DNA of 64,000 nt, taken from Paenibacillus sp. Soil787. GTDB lineage: Bacteria > Bacillota > Bacilli > Paenibacillales > NBRC-103111. Position 1 is the stretch's first letter; every line of letters begins with the position of its first letter. The stretch covers positions 1,731-65,730 of the forward strand of contig NZ_LMSP01000045.1 of the NCBI RefSeq assembly GCF_001429545.1, written 5' to 3'. A model generated the notes under the pieces. It did no database searches, was not told the origin of the DNA, and saw only the letters and a program-made list of their open reading frames with translations. The translations under genes and the position numbers were made by a program. Positions 24,463 through 33,180 of the stretch are shown piece by piece.

Positions 24463-25530
24463 TTGATAAAAAATGTATTGGCAGCATCTTGGAAAGTAAC
24501 ATCGATCAGTTTATTAGCAATCTCCTTGGCAGCATGCGGTAATGGGGCAGCCAAACCAACAGATGCAGCGGCTGACAAGACCAAAGAAACAACAGCACCA
24601 GCACAAGCGGCATCCAAATATCCGGAGAAAGCGTTAAGCATCGTTGCACCATCCGGCGCAGGCGGCGGTTGGGATATGACAGCTCGTACGATTGCTAAAG
24701 TGTTGACGGAAACGAAAGCACTTGATAAGCCAGTTTCGGTAGAAAATAAACCAGGCGGAGGCGGAGCAGTCTTCTTAGCAGAATATGCGACAAAAGATGT
24801 GAAGGATAATTACAAATTGTTCGTAAGCTCACCGCCGATTCTAATTAACCATCTGAAAAAAGAAGGTAACACGCCTTATGGTTATGCTGATACAACACCG
24901 CTTGCTCAATTGACGAAGGATTATGGCGCGGTTGCGGTTGCGGCAAACTCGAAATATAAAGATTTGAAATCACTTTTGGATGATATGAAAGCGGATCCTA
25001 CGAAACTGACGGTTGCTGGCGGTTCTGCACCTGGCTCCATGGATCATCTGGTTTCCATTCTTCCTGCCTTTAAATACGGTATCGACCCGAAAAAGGTGAA
25101 ATACGTATCCTATGATGGCGGCGGGGAAGCTGTAACAGCTTTGCTCGGCGGTAATGCGGATGTGCTTGGTACCGATGCATCTTCCTTGGACCAATACGTG
25201 AAAGCTGGCAAGATCAGAATACTGGCGGTGGCATCACCAGGGCGGCTTGGTGGCAGCATGAAAGATGTTCCAACGATGAAAGAACAAGGTGTTGACGCTG
25301 AATTCTTAATCTGGCGCGGCTTCTTCGGACCTAAGAATATGGATGCTGGGGCGAAAAAGTTCTGGGAAGATACGATCAAGAAAATGGTTGAATCCGATAC
25401 ATGGAAAAAAGAAATGACTGCGAACAATTGGGAATCAGACTATAAAAAAGCGGATGATTTCAAAACTTTCCTAGGTCAGCAAGAAACGCAATTGAAAGAT
25501 ATGTTGACAGCTTTGGGTATGCAGAAATAA
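24463..25530 (+). CDS. tctC: Tripartite tricarboxylate transporter binding lipoprotein
   Basis: 355 residues from TTG 24463, six bases after GGAGGGG; a GTG at 24448 overlaps that ribosome site. The lipobox SLAAC gives a lipid-anchored Cys near residue 25. The mature part carries family hallmarks: YPEKALSIVAPSGAGGGWDMTARTIA, split as the binding-loop region, then VENKPGGGGAVFLAEYA and GSAPGSMDH. TctC proteins bind citrate or related carboxylates and pass them to the TctB-TctA membrane complex. It is the first gene of tctC-tctB-tctA, divergent from the two-component system and behind a cre-like site. Confidence 0.93.
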   Translation: MIKNVLAASWKVTSISLLAISLAACGNGAAKPTDAAADKTKETTAPAQAASKYPEKALSIVAPSGAGGGWDMTARTIAKVLTETKALDKPVSVENKPGGGGAVFLAEYATKDVKDNYKLFVSSPPILINHLKKEGNTPYGYADTTPLAQLTKDYGAVAVAANSKYKDLKSLLDDMKADPTKLTVAGGSAPGSMDHLVSILPAFKYGIDPKKVKYVSYDGGGEAVTALLGGNADVLGTDASSLDQYVKAGKIRILAVASPGRLGGSMKDVPTMKEQGVDAEFLIWRGFFGPKNMDAGAKKFWEDTIKKMVESDTWKKEMTANNWESDYKKADDFKTFLGQQETQLKDMLTALGMQK

Positions 25531-25605
25531 GAGAGCCTTAGGATGCTGGGGAGAAGCGAATTTGACTTCTTCCCATGCACGAAGGGCGGGAGGTTGAAAA
25601 GGCAG

Positions 25606-26064
25606 ATGAATACTATGTTTGACCGTTATGCAGGCATCGTTTTTTTCGCTATCGGCACCACATTTGTGACTGGCAGCAGAAGCATTTCAACAAGTGCTTA
25701 CGGCAGTAATGTAGGCGCGAACATATTCCCAATGATGCTGGGAGCTTTCTTAGCATTAATGAGCATTCGTCTCATTTATGATACGTTCCGCAAGCAGCAA
25801 GCGAAAAGACATAAAGAAAATTTGGACTACAAAAGATTTGGCATCATTTTCGTTGCAGCAGTCCTTTATGCGTTATTTCTTGAAGATGTCGGATTCGTCA
25901 TCTCCACATTTCTCTTTTTAATGATTGGTTTCCAAACGATGCAAAAAGGTAGAGTTTGGGTTTCGCTTCTGATCTCAGCTGCATTCTCCTATGGGGTGTA
26001 TACGCTGTATGTGAATGGATTGGATGGGTCACTTCCTGGATTCCCGACTTGGTTAGGCTTCTAA
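25606..26064 (+). CDS. tctB: Tripartite tricarboxylate transporter small membrane subunit
   Basis: About 152 residues from ATG 25606; alternatives are a TTG at 25594 or an ATG at 25615, since the GGGAGG (25588-25593) is 12 bases before 25606. Four hydrophobic helices are visible (YAGIVFFAIGTTFV, ANIFPMMLGAFLALMSIRL, FGIIFVAAVLYALFL, VISTFLFLMIGF). This is the usual size and topology of TctB, whose sequence is poorly conserved. The call rests on its place between tctC and tctA as much as on sequence. Confidence 0.85.
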   Translation: MNTMFDRYAGIVFFAIGTTFVTGSRSISTSAYGSNVGANIFPMMLGAFLALMSIRLIYDTFRKQQAKRHKENLDYKRFGIIFVAAVLYALFLEDVGFVISTFLFLMIGFQTMQKGRVWVSLLISAAFSYGVYTLYVNGLDGSLPGFPTWLGF

Positions 26065-26119
26065 GATATCGCTTACGCAGTGGGTTTGCTAGAAAGCAAG
26101 CTCTAAGGAGGTTATTGAA

Positions 26120-27646
26120 ATGGGCACGATTGATTATGTGCTTCATGGCTTGGGTACTGCAATGCAGTGGCACAATGTCGTGTTTGTTTTTCTAGGCGTA
26201 TTAATTGGTACAGTGGTAGGTGTCCTACCCGGGATTGGACCTATGAGCGGCGTAGCTCTGTTAATCCCGATTACAGCGACTATGACCGCAGGATTAGGTC
26301 CTGAAGAAGCCGCGACGAGTTCCATTATTCTGCTCGCTGGTGTCTATTATGGAGCGATGTACGGAGGTTCGACGACTTCTATCCTGCTGAATACACCGGG
26401 AGAATCTTCTTCCGTAGTAACAACCCTAGATGGTTATCAAATGGCTAAACAAGGCAGAGCCGGAGCGGCACTTGCAATTTCGGCGATTGGTTCCTTTGCG
26501 GCCGGCATTATCTCCCTAATAGGCCTAATCTTCCTAGCTAGGCCCTTGTCGGCTGTTGCCATCAAGTTTGGTCCAGCCGAATATTTCTCGCTCATGGTTC
26601 TCGGCTTACTCGCAATCAGCGGTCTAGCTGGCAAATCCATGGTCAAAGCCTTAATGATGACAGCATTCGGTCTGCTGCTTGCAACGATCGGGATTGATAA
26701 TGTATCCGGCGTCGAACGATTTACATTTAATATCCCTGAGCTTTATCAGGGCTTGGAATTCCTTACCGTGGCTGTCGGTACTTTCGCTGTCGGCGAAGTG
26801 TTCAAGACCATTCTGCAGCGAGAAGGAAACGATGGCGAATTGGCTAAAATCAATCGAATCCTACCGACTAAGCAGGATTTGAAAGATAGCGCGGCGCCTA
26901 TCGCTCGGGGCTCAGTGCTTGGATTTTTCATCGGGCTTCTGCCTGGTGCCGGTGCCATTCTTGCTTCCTTTTTCGCTTACATTGTAGAAAAGAAAATCAG
27001 TAAACATCCCGAGAAATTCGGGAAGGGCGCTATTGAGGGTGTAGCCTCTCCGGAAGCTGCGAATAATGCGGCGTCAGGCGGCGCCATGATCCCTCTTTTG
27101 ACACTCGGCATCCCTTCATCCGGTACGACTGCTATTCTGATGGGTGCTTTCATTATGTACAATGTGCAGCCGGGTCCTTTGCTATTCCAAGATCATCCGC
27201 AGCTTGCATGGGGCGTTATTGCCAGTATGTTTGTGGGCAACCTGATGCTGCTTATTCTGAATATGCCGCTCGTCAAAGTGTTTGCCAAAGTTATTGAGAC
27301 ACCAACGAAATATTTGATTCCATTAATTATCGTATTTTCCGTATTCGGTGTATACGCAGTTCAATATTCGACGTTTGATTTGCTCTTAATTATGGGCTGC
27401 GGTCTTGTCGGGTACTTCTTATCGAAAAACGATTACCCGTTAGCGCCACTGGTACTTGGTCTTATTCTTGGGCCGATGCTGGAAAATAACATGCGCAGAG
27501 CATTGACCATTTCGAATGGAGATTTCATGATTTTCCTTCAAAAACCTGTTTCCCTCGCTTTCTTGATCATTGGCTTCTTATGGTTGACGATCCCTTTAAT
27601 CCTGAAGATGAGAGGCAAAAATGTTCTTGTAAACGAAGAAGCATAA
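26120..27646 (+). CDS. tctA: Tripartite tricarboxylate transporter large membrane subunit
   Basis: 508 residues with about 11 transmembrane helices. TctA proteins have two internal PGxG-type loops, seen here as GVLPGIGPMSG near residue 35 and GLLPGAGAILASF near 275. Other hallmarks are YGAMYGGSTTSILLNTPGE and PEAANNAASGGAMIPLLTLGIP. Sodium- or proton-driven carboxylate import is known for the family. The ATG follows AAGGAGGTTATTGAA. The small HPr-like gene follows 94 bp later without a clear terminator, so it may be cotranscribed. Confidence 0.95.
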   Translation: MGTIDYVLHGLGTAMQWHNVVFVFLGVLIGTVVGVLPGIGPMSGVALLIPITATMTAGLGPEEAATSSIILLAGVYYGAMYGGSTTSILLNTPGESSSVVTTLDGYQMAKQGRAGAALAISAIGSFAAGIISLIGLIFLARPLSAVAIKFGPAEYFSLMVLGLLAISGLAGKSMVKALMMTAFGLLLATIGIDNVSGVERFTFNIPELYQGLEFLTVAVGTFAVGEVFKTILQREGNDGELAKINRILPTKQDLKDSAAPIARGSVLGFFIGLLPGAGAILASFFAYIVEKKISKHPEKFGKGAIEGVASPEAANNAASGGAMIPLLTLGIPSSGTTAILMGAFIMYNVQPGPLLFQDHPQLAWGVIASMFVGNLMLLILNMPLVKVFAKVIETPTKYLIPLIIVFSVFGVYAVQYSTFDLLLIMGCGLVGYFLSKNDYPLAPLVLGLILGPMLENNMRRALTISNGDFMIFLQKPVSLAFLIIGFLWLTIPLILKMRGKNVLVNEEA

Positions 27647-27740
27647 GCTGGACGAAACCCCCTATGAAGCCGGGTGGGGCAGCAATAAGAACCGGAGTGG
27701 CTCGGAGAATGCCGCGCGAATTCAGGTCGGGGGGATCCAT

Positions 27741-27986
27741 ATGAGTGGTTTGGGGACAAGAGCGATTGTTGAAATCAATCAATTGGCTAATCAATTCAAA
27801 TCGAGCATTGTTATCAAAGTGGGCAAGCGTTACATCGACGTTAAAAGTATTCTTGGTCTAAGCATTACTCTCTTCAGCAACGAAGTGTACCACTTAGAAA
27901 TACATGGGCCAGACGAAGCTGAGGCTAAGCATACAATGGAGGAGCTATTTATTAAACATGGTCTTCCGCTAACGGAGTTTGAATAG
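27741..27986 (+). CDS. HPr/Crh-like regulatory protein lacking the active histidine
   Basis: 81 residues that align without gaps to B. subtilis HPr from Ser12 onward. HPr's GIHARPA (His15) is GLGTRAI here, so the phosphotransfer histidine is Gly while Arg17 remains. The regulatory serine is kept in VKSILGL, equivalent to KSIMGV with Ser46. This combination resembles Crh, which lacks His15 and acts with CcpA after Ser46 phosphorylation. With the ATG at 27741 (GGGGGG six bases upstream) the first HPr beta-strand is missing; the frame stays open upstream but offers no good start. Its place after tctCBA, which has a cre-like site, suggests a role in catabolite control of carboxylate uptake. Function is inferred. 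Confidence 0.8.
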   Translation: MSGLGTRAIVEINQLANQFKSSIVIKVGKRYIDVKSILGLSITLFSNEVYHLEIHGPDEAEAKHTMEELFIKHGLPLTEFE

Positions 27987-28017
27987 GAGAGAAGGGTTGT
28001 CACTAGAGGGCAGCACC

Positions 28018-28150
28018 AAGAGTAACGCTAAGAGTAACGAAGAGCAACACGAAGAGCAACACGAAGAGCAACACGAAGAACAACACCAAAAGCAAAACCA
28101 AGAGCAACACCCAAGAGCAACACCAAGAGCAACACCAAGAGCAACACCAA
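28018..28150. repeat. 12-bp minisatellite (GAAGAGCAACAC / CAAGAGCAACAC)
   Basis: About eleven tandem copies of a 12-base unit lie between the HPr-like stop and its terminator, with a GAAGAG form on the left and a CAAGAG form on the right. One plus-strand frame (from an ATG at 27979 overlapping the HPr-like gene end) reads as a Gln/Glu/His repeat, but without a ribosome site it is probably not a gene. Confidence 0.8.
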
Positions 28151-28173
28151 ACGAGCAATCACAAAATCTGAGC

Positions 28174-28219
28174 AAAAAGCCTTCAACACTACTTTTAAAG
28201 TGGTGTTGAAGGCTTTTTT
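28174..28219 (+). terminator. Intrinsic terminator after HPr-like gene
   Basis: AAAAAGCCTTCAACAC-TACTTTTAAAGT-GGTGTTGAAGGCTTTTTT: a long stem with A and T tracts, so usable in both directions. Confidence 0.9.
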
Positions 28220-28257
28220 ATCGCGATATTACTGTACACAGTAGGGGAGAGGGTCAC

Positions 28258-28337
28258 AAGTTGTACATCGTACAATAATTTCCTTGATTTCTTCTTGATA
28301 TACGGACGATGCTGTATGTTGTGCAACAATTTAGCCT
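28258..28337. repeat. Family B element, copy 2
   Basis: 80 bp, the same length as 21229-21308. Both ends are conserved (AAGTTGTACATCGTACAATA at the left, GCAACAATTTAGCCT at the right) and the middle has diverged. It is followed at about 28372 by a degenerate AATGTTGTAGGAAATACAAC palindrome, as in copy 1. Confidence 0.75.
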
Positions 28338-28403
28338 TCATTCCTGCTATTGAGGATTCACTTACCTAATGTTGTAGGAAATACAACTTCACAAGTTTCA
28401 AAA

Positions 28404-28578
28404 GGAACTACGATGCGTTATTTAACAAAAAAACCACCTTTTTGAGCGTAAAGGGAATATGGATGCGTTATTTTGCCATTTACGGCTGAAATACGGCATT
28501 AAAACGGAAATAAGTGATTGACGTTCCGTTTCGATAGCCTAATAGCGACTTTCTAGCGCAATAACGCATCGACGTTCC
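28404..28578. repeat. Family C 175-bp inverted-repeat element, copy 1
   Basis: Ends GGAACTACGATGCGTTATT and AATAACGCATCGACGTTCC pair at 17 of 19 positions. Internal half-boxes (GGGAATATGGATGCGTTATT; GACGTTCC) repeat the motif. A second element of exactly the same length lies at 50635-50809. It encodes nothing. Confidence 0.8.
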
Positions 28579-28719
28579 CTTTCATGAAGCTTCGGGATGA
28601 TTGAAAGGCTGCGCATGAAGGTTGTTCAAGCCGCATGGGCTTTTTGACATTCCGCCATACAGTGTACAACGTGCGCCCAGAGCCCGATGGACCAAAGGCA
28701 GTTGCTTTGGTTATTTAAT

Positions 28720-28926
28720 TTATTTCACCTTGAAATGCACAACCGCACTATACAGCATTTTACCAGCATTCGGATCGAACACGATGTGATGCTGAATCGC
28801 GAACACGTCCAGCAATAAAGCTTTGTTGTTATCGATTTGCTCGTTGATTTGGCGTTCCAGCGTCTTCATATCATGAGCTTGAAAAAACTCGATTTTATTA
28901 TCTATGCGATCCAAAATAAAGTCCAT
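28720..28926 (-). CDS. DUF2536-family small protein
   Basis: 68 residues from ATG 28926, with GAGAGGAG on the minus strand about eight bases upstream. The sequence (FILDRIDNKIEFFQAHDMKT, then EQIDNNKALLLDVFAIQH, and C-terminal YSAVVHFKVK) fits the DUF2536 family of Bacilli, small soluble proteins of unknown function. The open frame extends upstream to 29055 without a ribosome site. It is a single gene, divergent from the ABC exporter pair. Confidence 0.85.
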   Translation of the reverse strand: MDFILDRIDNKIEFFQAHDMKTLERQINEQIDNNKALLLDVFAIQHHIVFDPNAGKMLYSAVVHFKVK

Positions 28927-29110
28927 GATCTTACTCCTCTCTAGGCTAAGTTGCAAACTTAAGACAACTTCTCTTATTATAACGTCAATATCTGATATAG
29001 GAAGTACATAGGAATAGGCGTATACTGTAAGGGAATACACGACCGTATGTTGCAATGAATCGGGAATACCTCATTAGCTAGACAAACTTGTAGTAGGAAG
29101 TGATGTCGTT

Positions 29111-30865
29111 TTGAAGTCTACACGGTTATTGGTTGATTTCTTCAAAGAGAAATGGCCGTTGTACGTTGTAGCCGCATTGTCCATTTCTTTAGGAAACATT
29201 GTTCAATCGTATTACCCCAAACTTCTGGGAATGTTTACAGATCAGCTGCAGCGAGAAAGTTTGAATAAAACGCTTATTATTGACTATAGTCTAAAGCTGC
29301 TGATGATCGGCGTTACATTCGGTGTTTTAACAGCCATTGGACAGTATATGATCATGCGTAATGGAAGACGCTTCGAGTTTGTTTCAAGAAACCGCTTGTT
29401 TAACCATTTCACACAGTTGGGCGCAACATTTTACTCAAAGAACGGCGTTGGTAAGCTGCTGAGCTACGTGATGAATGACGTGACTGTCATTCGAGAATCG
29501 ATATCCATGGGGATTAACCAGGTGGTAAACTCCGCGATTTTGATCACGGCTGTCATTCTTATGATGCTGTTCAGTTCGATCCCGCTCTATTTAATTCTCA
29601 TCTGCATATTGCCCTTATTGCTTATTCCTGTTCTAACTGTTCGATTTCAGCCTATTATTAAAAAGCATTCCTTACAGGTACAAGAAGCATTAGGCAAAAT
29701 GACAGAGTCGGCCGAGGAGCAATTCGGAGGTATCCGAGTAGCCAAGAAATTTGCGGTGGAACCGATCATGGTTCGTAGGTTTAGCGATACCGTAGATCGG
29801 ATTCGTGACAACCAATTGAGGCTTGTTCGGCTTTCTTCCTTATTTGAAGCACTTATTCCGTTTCTGGGCGCAATATCGCTGATCATCGCGATTGCTTTTG
29901 GGGGCTATTTGACCATTCAAGGGCGGATTACGATTGGTAATTTCGTTGAATTAACGCTATATATACGGATGATGGTAAACCCTTTACAGCAAATTGGCCG
30001 CGTCATTAATGCCATGCAGCGCTCTCGAGCTTCGCTTGAAAGAATGAATGAGCTGCTCGATTTGAAGTCCGAAATTGTGCAAAAGGAGCTTGCGCAAATA
30101 TCCGATCTCGATCATGAGGGAATTCGGATTGAACACTTATCCTTTGCCTATCCAGATGACGAAGAGGAAGTGCTTCATGACATAACGTTAACGATTGAAC
30201 CTGGCAAATCCATTGGCATTATCGGGAAAACAGGCAGCGGCAAATCGACCTTGGTGAAGCTGATGCTTAGGATATATGATCCACCGGAGGGGACGGTATG
30301 GATCGGGGATACAGATATTCGCGATGTGACATTAGAAAGCCTGCGTAATCAAATCGCTTACGTGCCACAAGAGGGGTTCTTGTTTAGCACGACCATCCGG
30401 GATAACATCGCCTTTTATAAAAGAGAATCACCCTTAGAACAGGTTGAGCGTGCTGCCAAGAAAGCGCAAATCCTCTCCAGCATTACGTCATTTCCGGAAA
30501 AGTTTGAGACGAAGCTCGGTGAACGCGGTGTCACCTTATCGGGTGGGCAGCGTCAACGAACGAGCTTAGCCAGAGGGATCATTAAGGATTCTCCTTTGAT
30601 GATTCTAGACGATAGTGTAAGTGCTGTAGACTCTGTGACGGAGAGGCATATTATCGATACGATCCGCAAAGAAAGATCGAACAAAACGACCATTTGGATC
30701 GCTCATCGGATCTCCGCTCTGAAGCATACGGATGAAATTATTGTGCTTCATGAAGGCAGGATTGTTCAGCGCGGCACACACGAAGAGCTAATTACGCAAG
30801 AAGGCTTGTACGCCGAGCTTCATGCGATTCAAGAGGGAGGCAGCGACGATGCCCAAACGGAGTAA
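29111..30865 (+). CDS. Heterodimeric ABC exporter subunit, degenerate-site half (BmrC-like)
   Basis: 584 residues starting at TTG 29111 (GGAAGTGATG upstream). Six-helix exporter membrane domain to about residue 320, then the ATPase: Walker A GKTGSGKST, signature LSGGQRQR, Walker B LMILDDSVSAVD, H-loop IAHR. The residue after Walker B Asp is Asp instead of the catalytic Glu, as in BmrC (YheI) of B. subtilis. The partner gene overlaps its 3' end by 17 bp. BmrCD-type pumps expel drugs and are linked to ribosome-targeting antibiotics in Bacillus; here the substrate is unknown. Confidence 0.92.
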   Translation: MKSTRLLVDFFKEKWPLYVVAALSISLGNIVQSYYPKLLGMFTDQLQRESLNKTLIIDYSLKLLMIGVTFGVLTAIGQYMIMRNGRRFEFVSRNRLFNHFTQLGATFYSKNGVGKLLSYVMNDVTVIRESISMGINQVVNSAILITAVILMMLFSSIPLYLILICILPLLLIPVLTVRFQPIIKKHSLQVQEALGKMTESAEEQFGGIRVAKKFAVEPIMVRRFSDTVDRIRDNQLRLVRLSSLFEALIPFLGAISLIIAIAFGGYLTIQGRITIGNFVELTLYIRMMVNPLQQIGRVINAMQRSRASLERMNELLDLKSEIVQKELAQISDLDHEGIRIEHLSFAYPDDEEEVLHDITLTIEPGKSIGIIGKTGSGKSTLVKLMLRIYDPPEGTVWIGDTDIRDVTLESLRNQIAYVPQEGFLFSTTIRDNIAFYKRESPLEQVERAAKKAQILSSITSFPEKFETKLGERGVTLSGGQRQRTSLARGIIKDSPLMILDDSVSAVDSVTERHIIDTIRKERSNKTTIWIAHRISALKHTDEIIVLHEGRIVQRGTHEELITQEGLYAELHAIQEGGSDDAQTE

Positions 30866-32651
30866 CAAAAGCAATGAGGAGCAGCAGAAGACGCGATCTT
30901 CCTTTCGTTCTTTATCCGCTTATGCCAAACCGCACAGATTCACCTTTGCAGCTGTTTTATTCTGCGCGTTACTTGGGATAGCTGCCGATTTACTTCAGCC
31001 GTATCTGGTTAAGATCGCGATTGATGATAATTTGATGATCGGGAAAAATGACTATCGCTCATTGCTGCTCATTTGCTTGTTCTTTGCAGGTCTATCTATC
31101 AGCAGTTTATTTTTCAGTTATTTGCAGAACAATTTATTACAGTTTGCCGGGCAAAGCATCGTCGCCAAAATACGCAAGGATTTGTTCGAGCACATCTTTA
31201 AGCAGTCGATGTCTTATTATGACCGGACGCCAAGCGGCAGCCTGATTACGCATGTTTCTAGCGACACGGAAACGCTGAATCAGTTTTTTACGCAGGTTCT
31301 GCTTAGTCTGGTACGCGATGGCATGACGCTCGTATTCATCATCGTACTGATGTATCATCTGGACCCCCAGCTAACGCTGTACAGCATGATCGTGATCCCT
31401 ATCATTGTGCTAATAGCGGTTAGTTTTCGCAGATATATGCGCAAAACCTATCAGCTCTCAAGGACGCAGCTGTCTCAAATGGTTGCTTTTGCCGCTGAGA
31501 ATTTATCCGGGATGCATCTCATTCAAGCTTTTCATCAAGAGAAGGAACAGATGAATCGCTTCATGGAGAAGAATCTTGGGTATTTTCGTGCTAATTTGAG
31601 AGAAGTTCGTACTAATGTTTTGTTCAATCGCTCCTTTGATATTTTGGGGAATTTATCGGTAGCCTTTATCACTTGGATTGGCGGTATGGCCGTTTTTGAT
31701 AAAACGATTGAATTCGGTGTATTATATGCTTTTATTACGTATATTCGGCAGTTTTTTCAACCGATTAATAACATTACGCAGCAGTGGAATACTCTACAAT
31801 CTACGACGGTGTCTGTCAATCGAATTTGGAATATCTTCTCTATTCAACCGGAAGTAAAGGATAAGGAAGGCGTGTCGCCGCTCTCGTTGTCAGATGTGTT
31901 AGGGGACATTCATTTCAATCATGTGCATTTTGGTTATTTGAAAGATACAACAGTTATCGAGGATTTAGAGCTCCATATTGAGCCGGGCGAAATGATCGGT
32001 ATTGTTGGGACGACGGGCGCAGGTAAAAGCTCGCTGATTAGTCTGCTTTGCCGCTTTTATGATGTGCAGGAGGGAAGTATCCGCATTGACGGCACGGATC
32101 TTCGGGATATCCCGCAGTCTGATCTACACCGTATGGTTGGACTTGTACAGCAGGAGCCGTACTTATACGCAGGCAGCATTATGGACAATGTTCGGATGTT
32201 CGATGAAAGCATAACGCGTGAGGAAGTCATTGAGGCATGCCGTATGGTTGGGGCAGATAATCTCATTTCACGAATGAAGGATGGTTATGAGACACGCATA
32301 TCCGAGAGAGGAAGCGGGCTTTCCGCAGGAGAGAGACAGCTGATCTCGTTCGCGCGAATTATCGTATTCCAGCCGAAAGTATTGATTCTTGATGAAGCAA
32401 CAGCGAATTTGGATTCCCAAACGGAGCAGTTGATTCAATCCGCGCTACAGGTCGTTGCTGAGGGAAGAACGACTCTTGTCATCGCGCATCGCATCTCGAC
32501 CATAATGCATGCTAACCGCATCATTGTGATGAGTCAGGGGCAAATTGTTGAAGAAGGGAACCACGCTCAATTACTTGCTCTCCGTGGCTATTACGAGCAG
32601 TTATATCTGCATTCACAAGGGAATATGGATGCGGCACAAATCATTTCTTAG
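30849..32651 (+). CDS. Heterodimeric ABC exporter subunit, partner half (BmrD-like)
   Basis: 600 residues from ATG 30849, eight bases after GAGGGAGG; an earlier in-frame ATG at 30822 lacks a ribosome site. Membrane domain with six helices, then Walker A GTTGAGKSS, a changed signature LSAGERQL and a canonical Walker B VLILDEATANLD. It thus supplies the catalytic Glu but a non-consensus signature, complementing the defects of the upstream subunit: one consensus and one degenerate ATP site in the dimer. It lies within the same transcript and ends at a terminator. Shorter than BmrD (about 670 residues). Confidence 0.93.
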   Translation: MPKRSNKSNEEQQKTRSSFRSLSAYAKPHRFTFAAVLFCALLGIAADLLQPYLVKIAIDDNLMIGKNDYRSLLLICLFFAGLSISSLFFSYLQNNLLQFAGQSIVAKIRKDLFEHIFKQSMSYYDRTPSGSLITHVSSDTETLNQFFTQVLLSLVRDGMTLVFIIVLMYHLDPQLTLYSMIVIPIIVLIAVSFRRYMRKTYQLSRTQLSQMVAFAAENLSGMHLIQAFHQEKEQMNRFMEKNLGYFRANLREVRTNVLFNRSFDILGNLSVAFITWIGGMAVFDKTIEFGVLYAFITYIRQFFQPINNITQQWNTLQSTTVSVNRIWNIFSIQPEVKDKEGVSPLSLSDVLGDIHFNHVHFGYLKDTTVIEDLELHIEPGEMIGIVGTTGAGKSSLISLLCRFYDVQEGSIRIDGTDLRDIPQSDLHRMVGLVQQEPYLYAGSIMDNVRMFDESITREEVIEACRMVGADNLISRMKDGYETRISERGSGLSAGERQLISFARIIVFQPKVLILDEATANLDSQTEQLIQSALQVVAEGRTTLVIAHRISTIMHANRIIVMSQGQIVEEGNHAQLLALRGYYEQLYLHSQGNMDAAQIIS

Positions 32652-32681
32652 CATGAATGCGCAGCAATTGAGGGTTGAAAT

Positions 32682-32728
32682 AAGCTTTGTCGGACTTCTT
32701 GTTAGGAGTCGCGACGAAGCTTTTTTTG
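32682..32728 (+). terminator. Intrinsic terminator of exporter operon
   Basis: AAGCTTTGTCGGACTTC pairs with GAGTCGCGACGAAGCTT (one bulge), followed by TTTTTTTG. Confidence 0.85.
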
Positions 32729-33000
32729 TATATGCGTGATAATAGTCCTAGAAAGATGCCGAAAGTATCAATCGTTTTATTGCATAATTTAACTGGTATA
32801 ACTGTCTTGAAAAGAGAAAACTGAACCTATTTTACCATTGGTTTGAATGATGTTAAAAAAAGCAATTTAGTTACAATATATAAACTTAACAAACAATATT
32901 GGAAAATTGTGTTGTTTTATTTAGTTTACTATACTATACTAATGTATAAAATTGTAAAGTTTCGCTGTCGATTATTGTCGAAGATGGGATTTTTCACCTA

Positions 33001-33138
33001 CAACTTTATAATGGCAAACCTATTGAAAAATAGGGACGCAAAGCTAGAGGGACTACATCCAACAAGGATATGTCAGCCAGTTGCATTGTAGCAATTGGTG
33101 GAATAGGGCATTTATGCCTGTGTTTCTCCTTTTTTTTG
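33001..33138 (+). ncRNA. c-di-GMP-I (GEMM) riboswitch with terminator
   Basis: The aptamer (about 33001-33083) shows the GEMM-I consensus pieces in order: AATGGCAAACC, a GAAA-like loop, GGGACGCAAAGC, then GGACTACATCC-AACAAGGATATG and CAGCC. P1 can form between CAACT (33001-33005) and AGTTG (33079-33083). The 3' P1 strand can also pair downstream (CAGTTGC with GCAATTG), and a GC-containing hairpin at about 33095-33129 is followed by TTTTTTTT, so transcription control is likely. It lies 43 bp before the PLP decarboxylase gene. Whether c-di-GMP turns it on or off cannot be decided by eye. Confidence 0.88.
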
Positions 33139-33180
33139 TGAACATTTCTTCAAGCAATTCTATCGATAGGAGAGAAATTA

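Noticed and set aside
27979-28209. Gln/Glu/His-repeat protein after the HPr-like gene
   Set aside because: The start overlaps the HPr-like gene end without a ribosome site; the frame follows the 12-bp minisatellite and ends in the terminator.
32843-33091. 82-residue open frame in front of the PLP decarboxylase
   Set aside because: It overlaps the c-di-GMP aptamer and has an AT-rich, unstructured translation, so it is not a gene.
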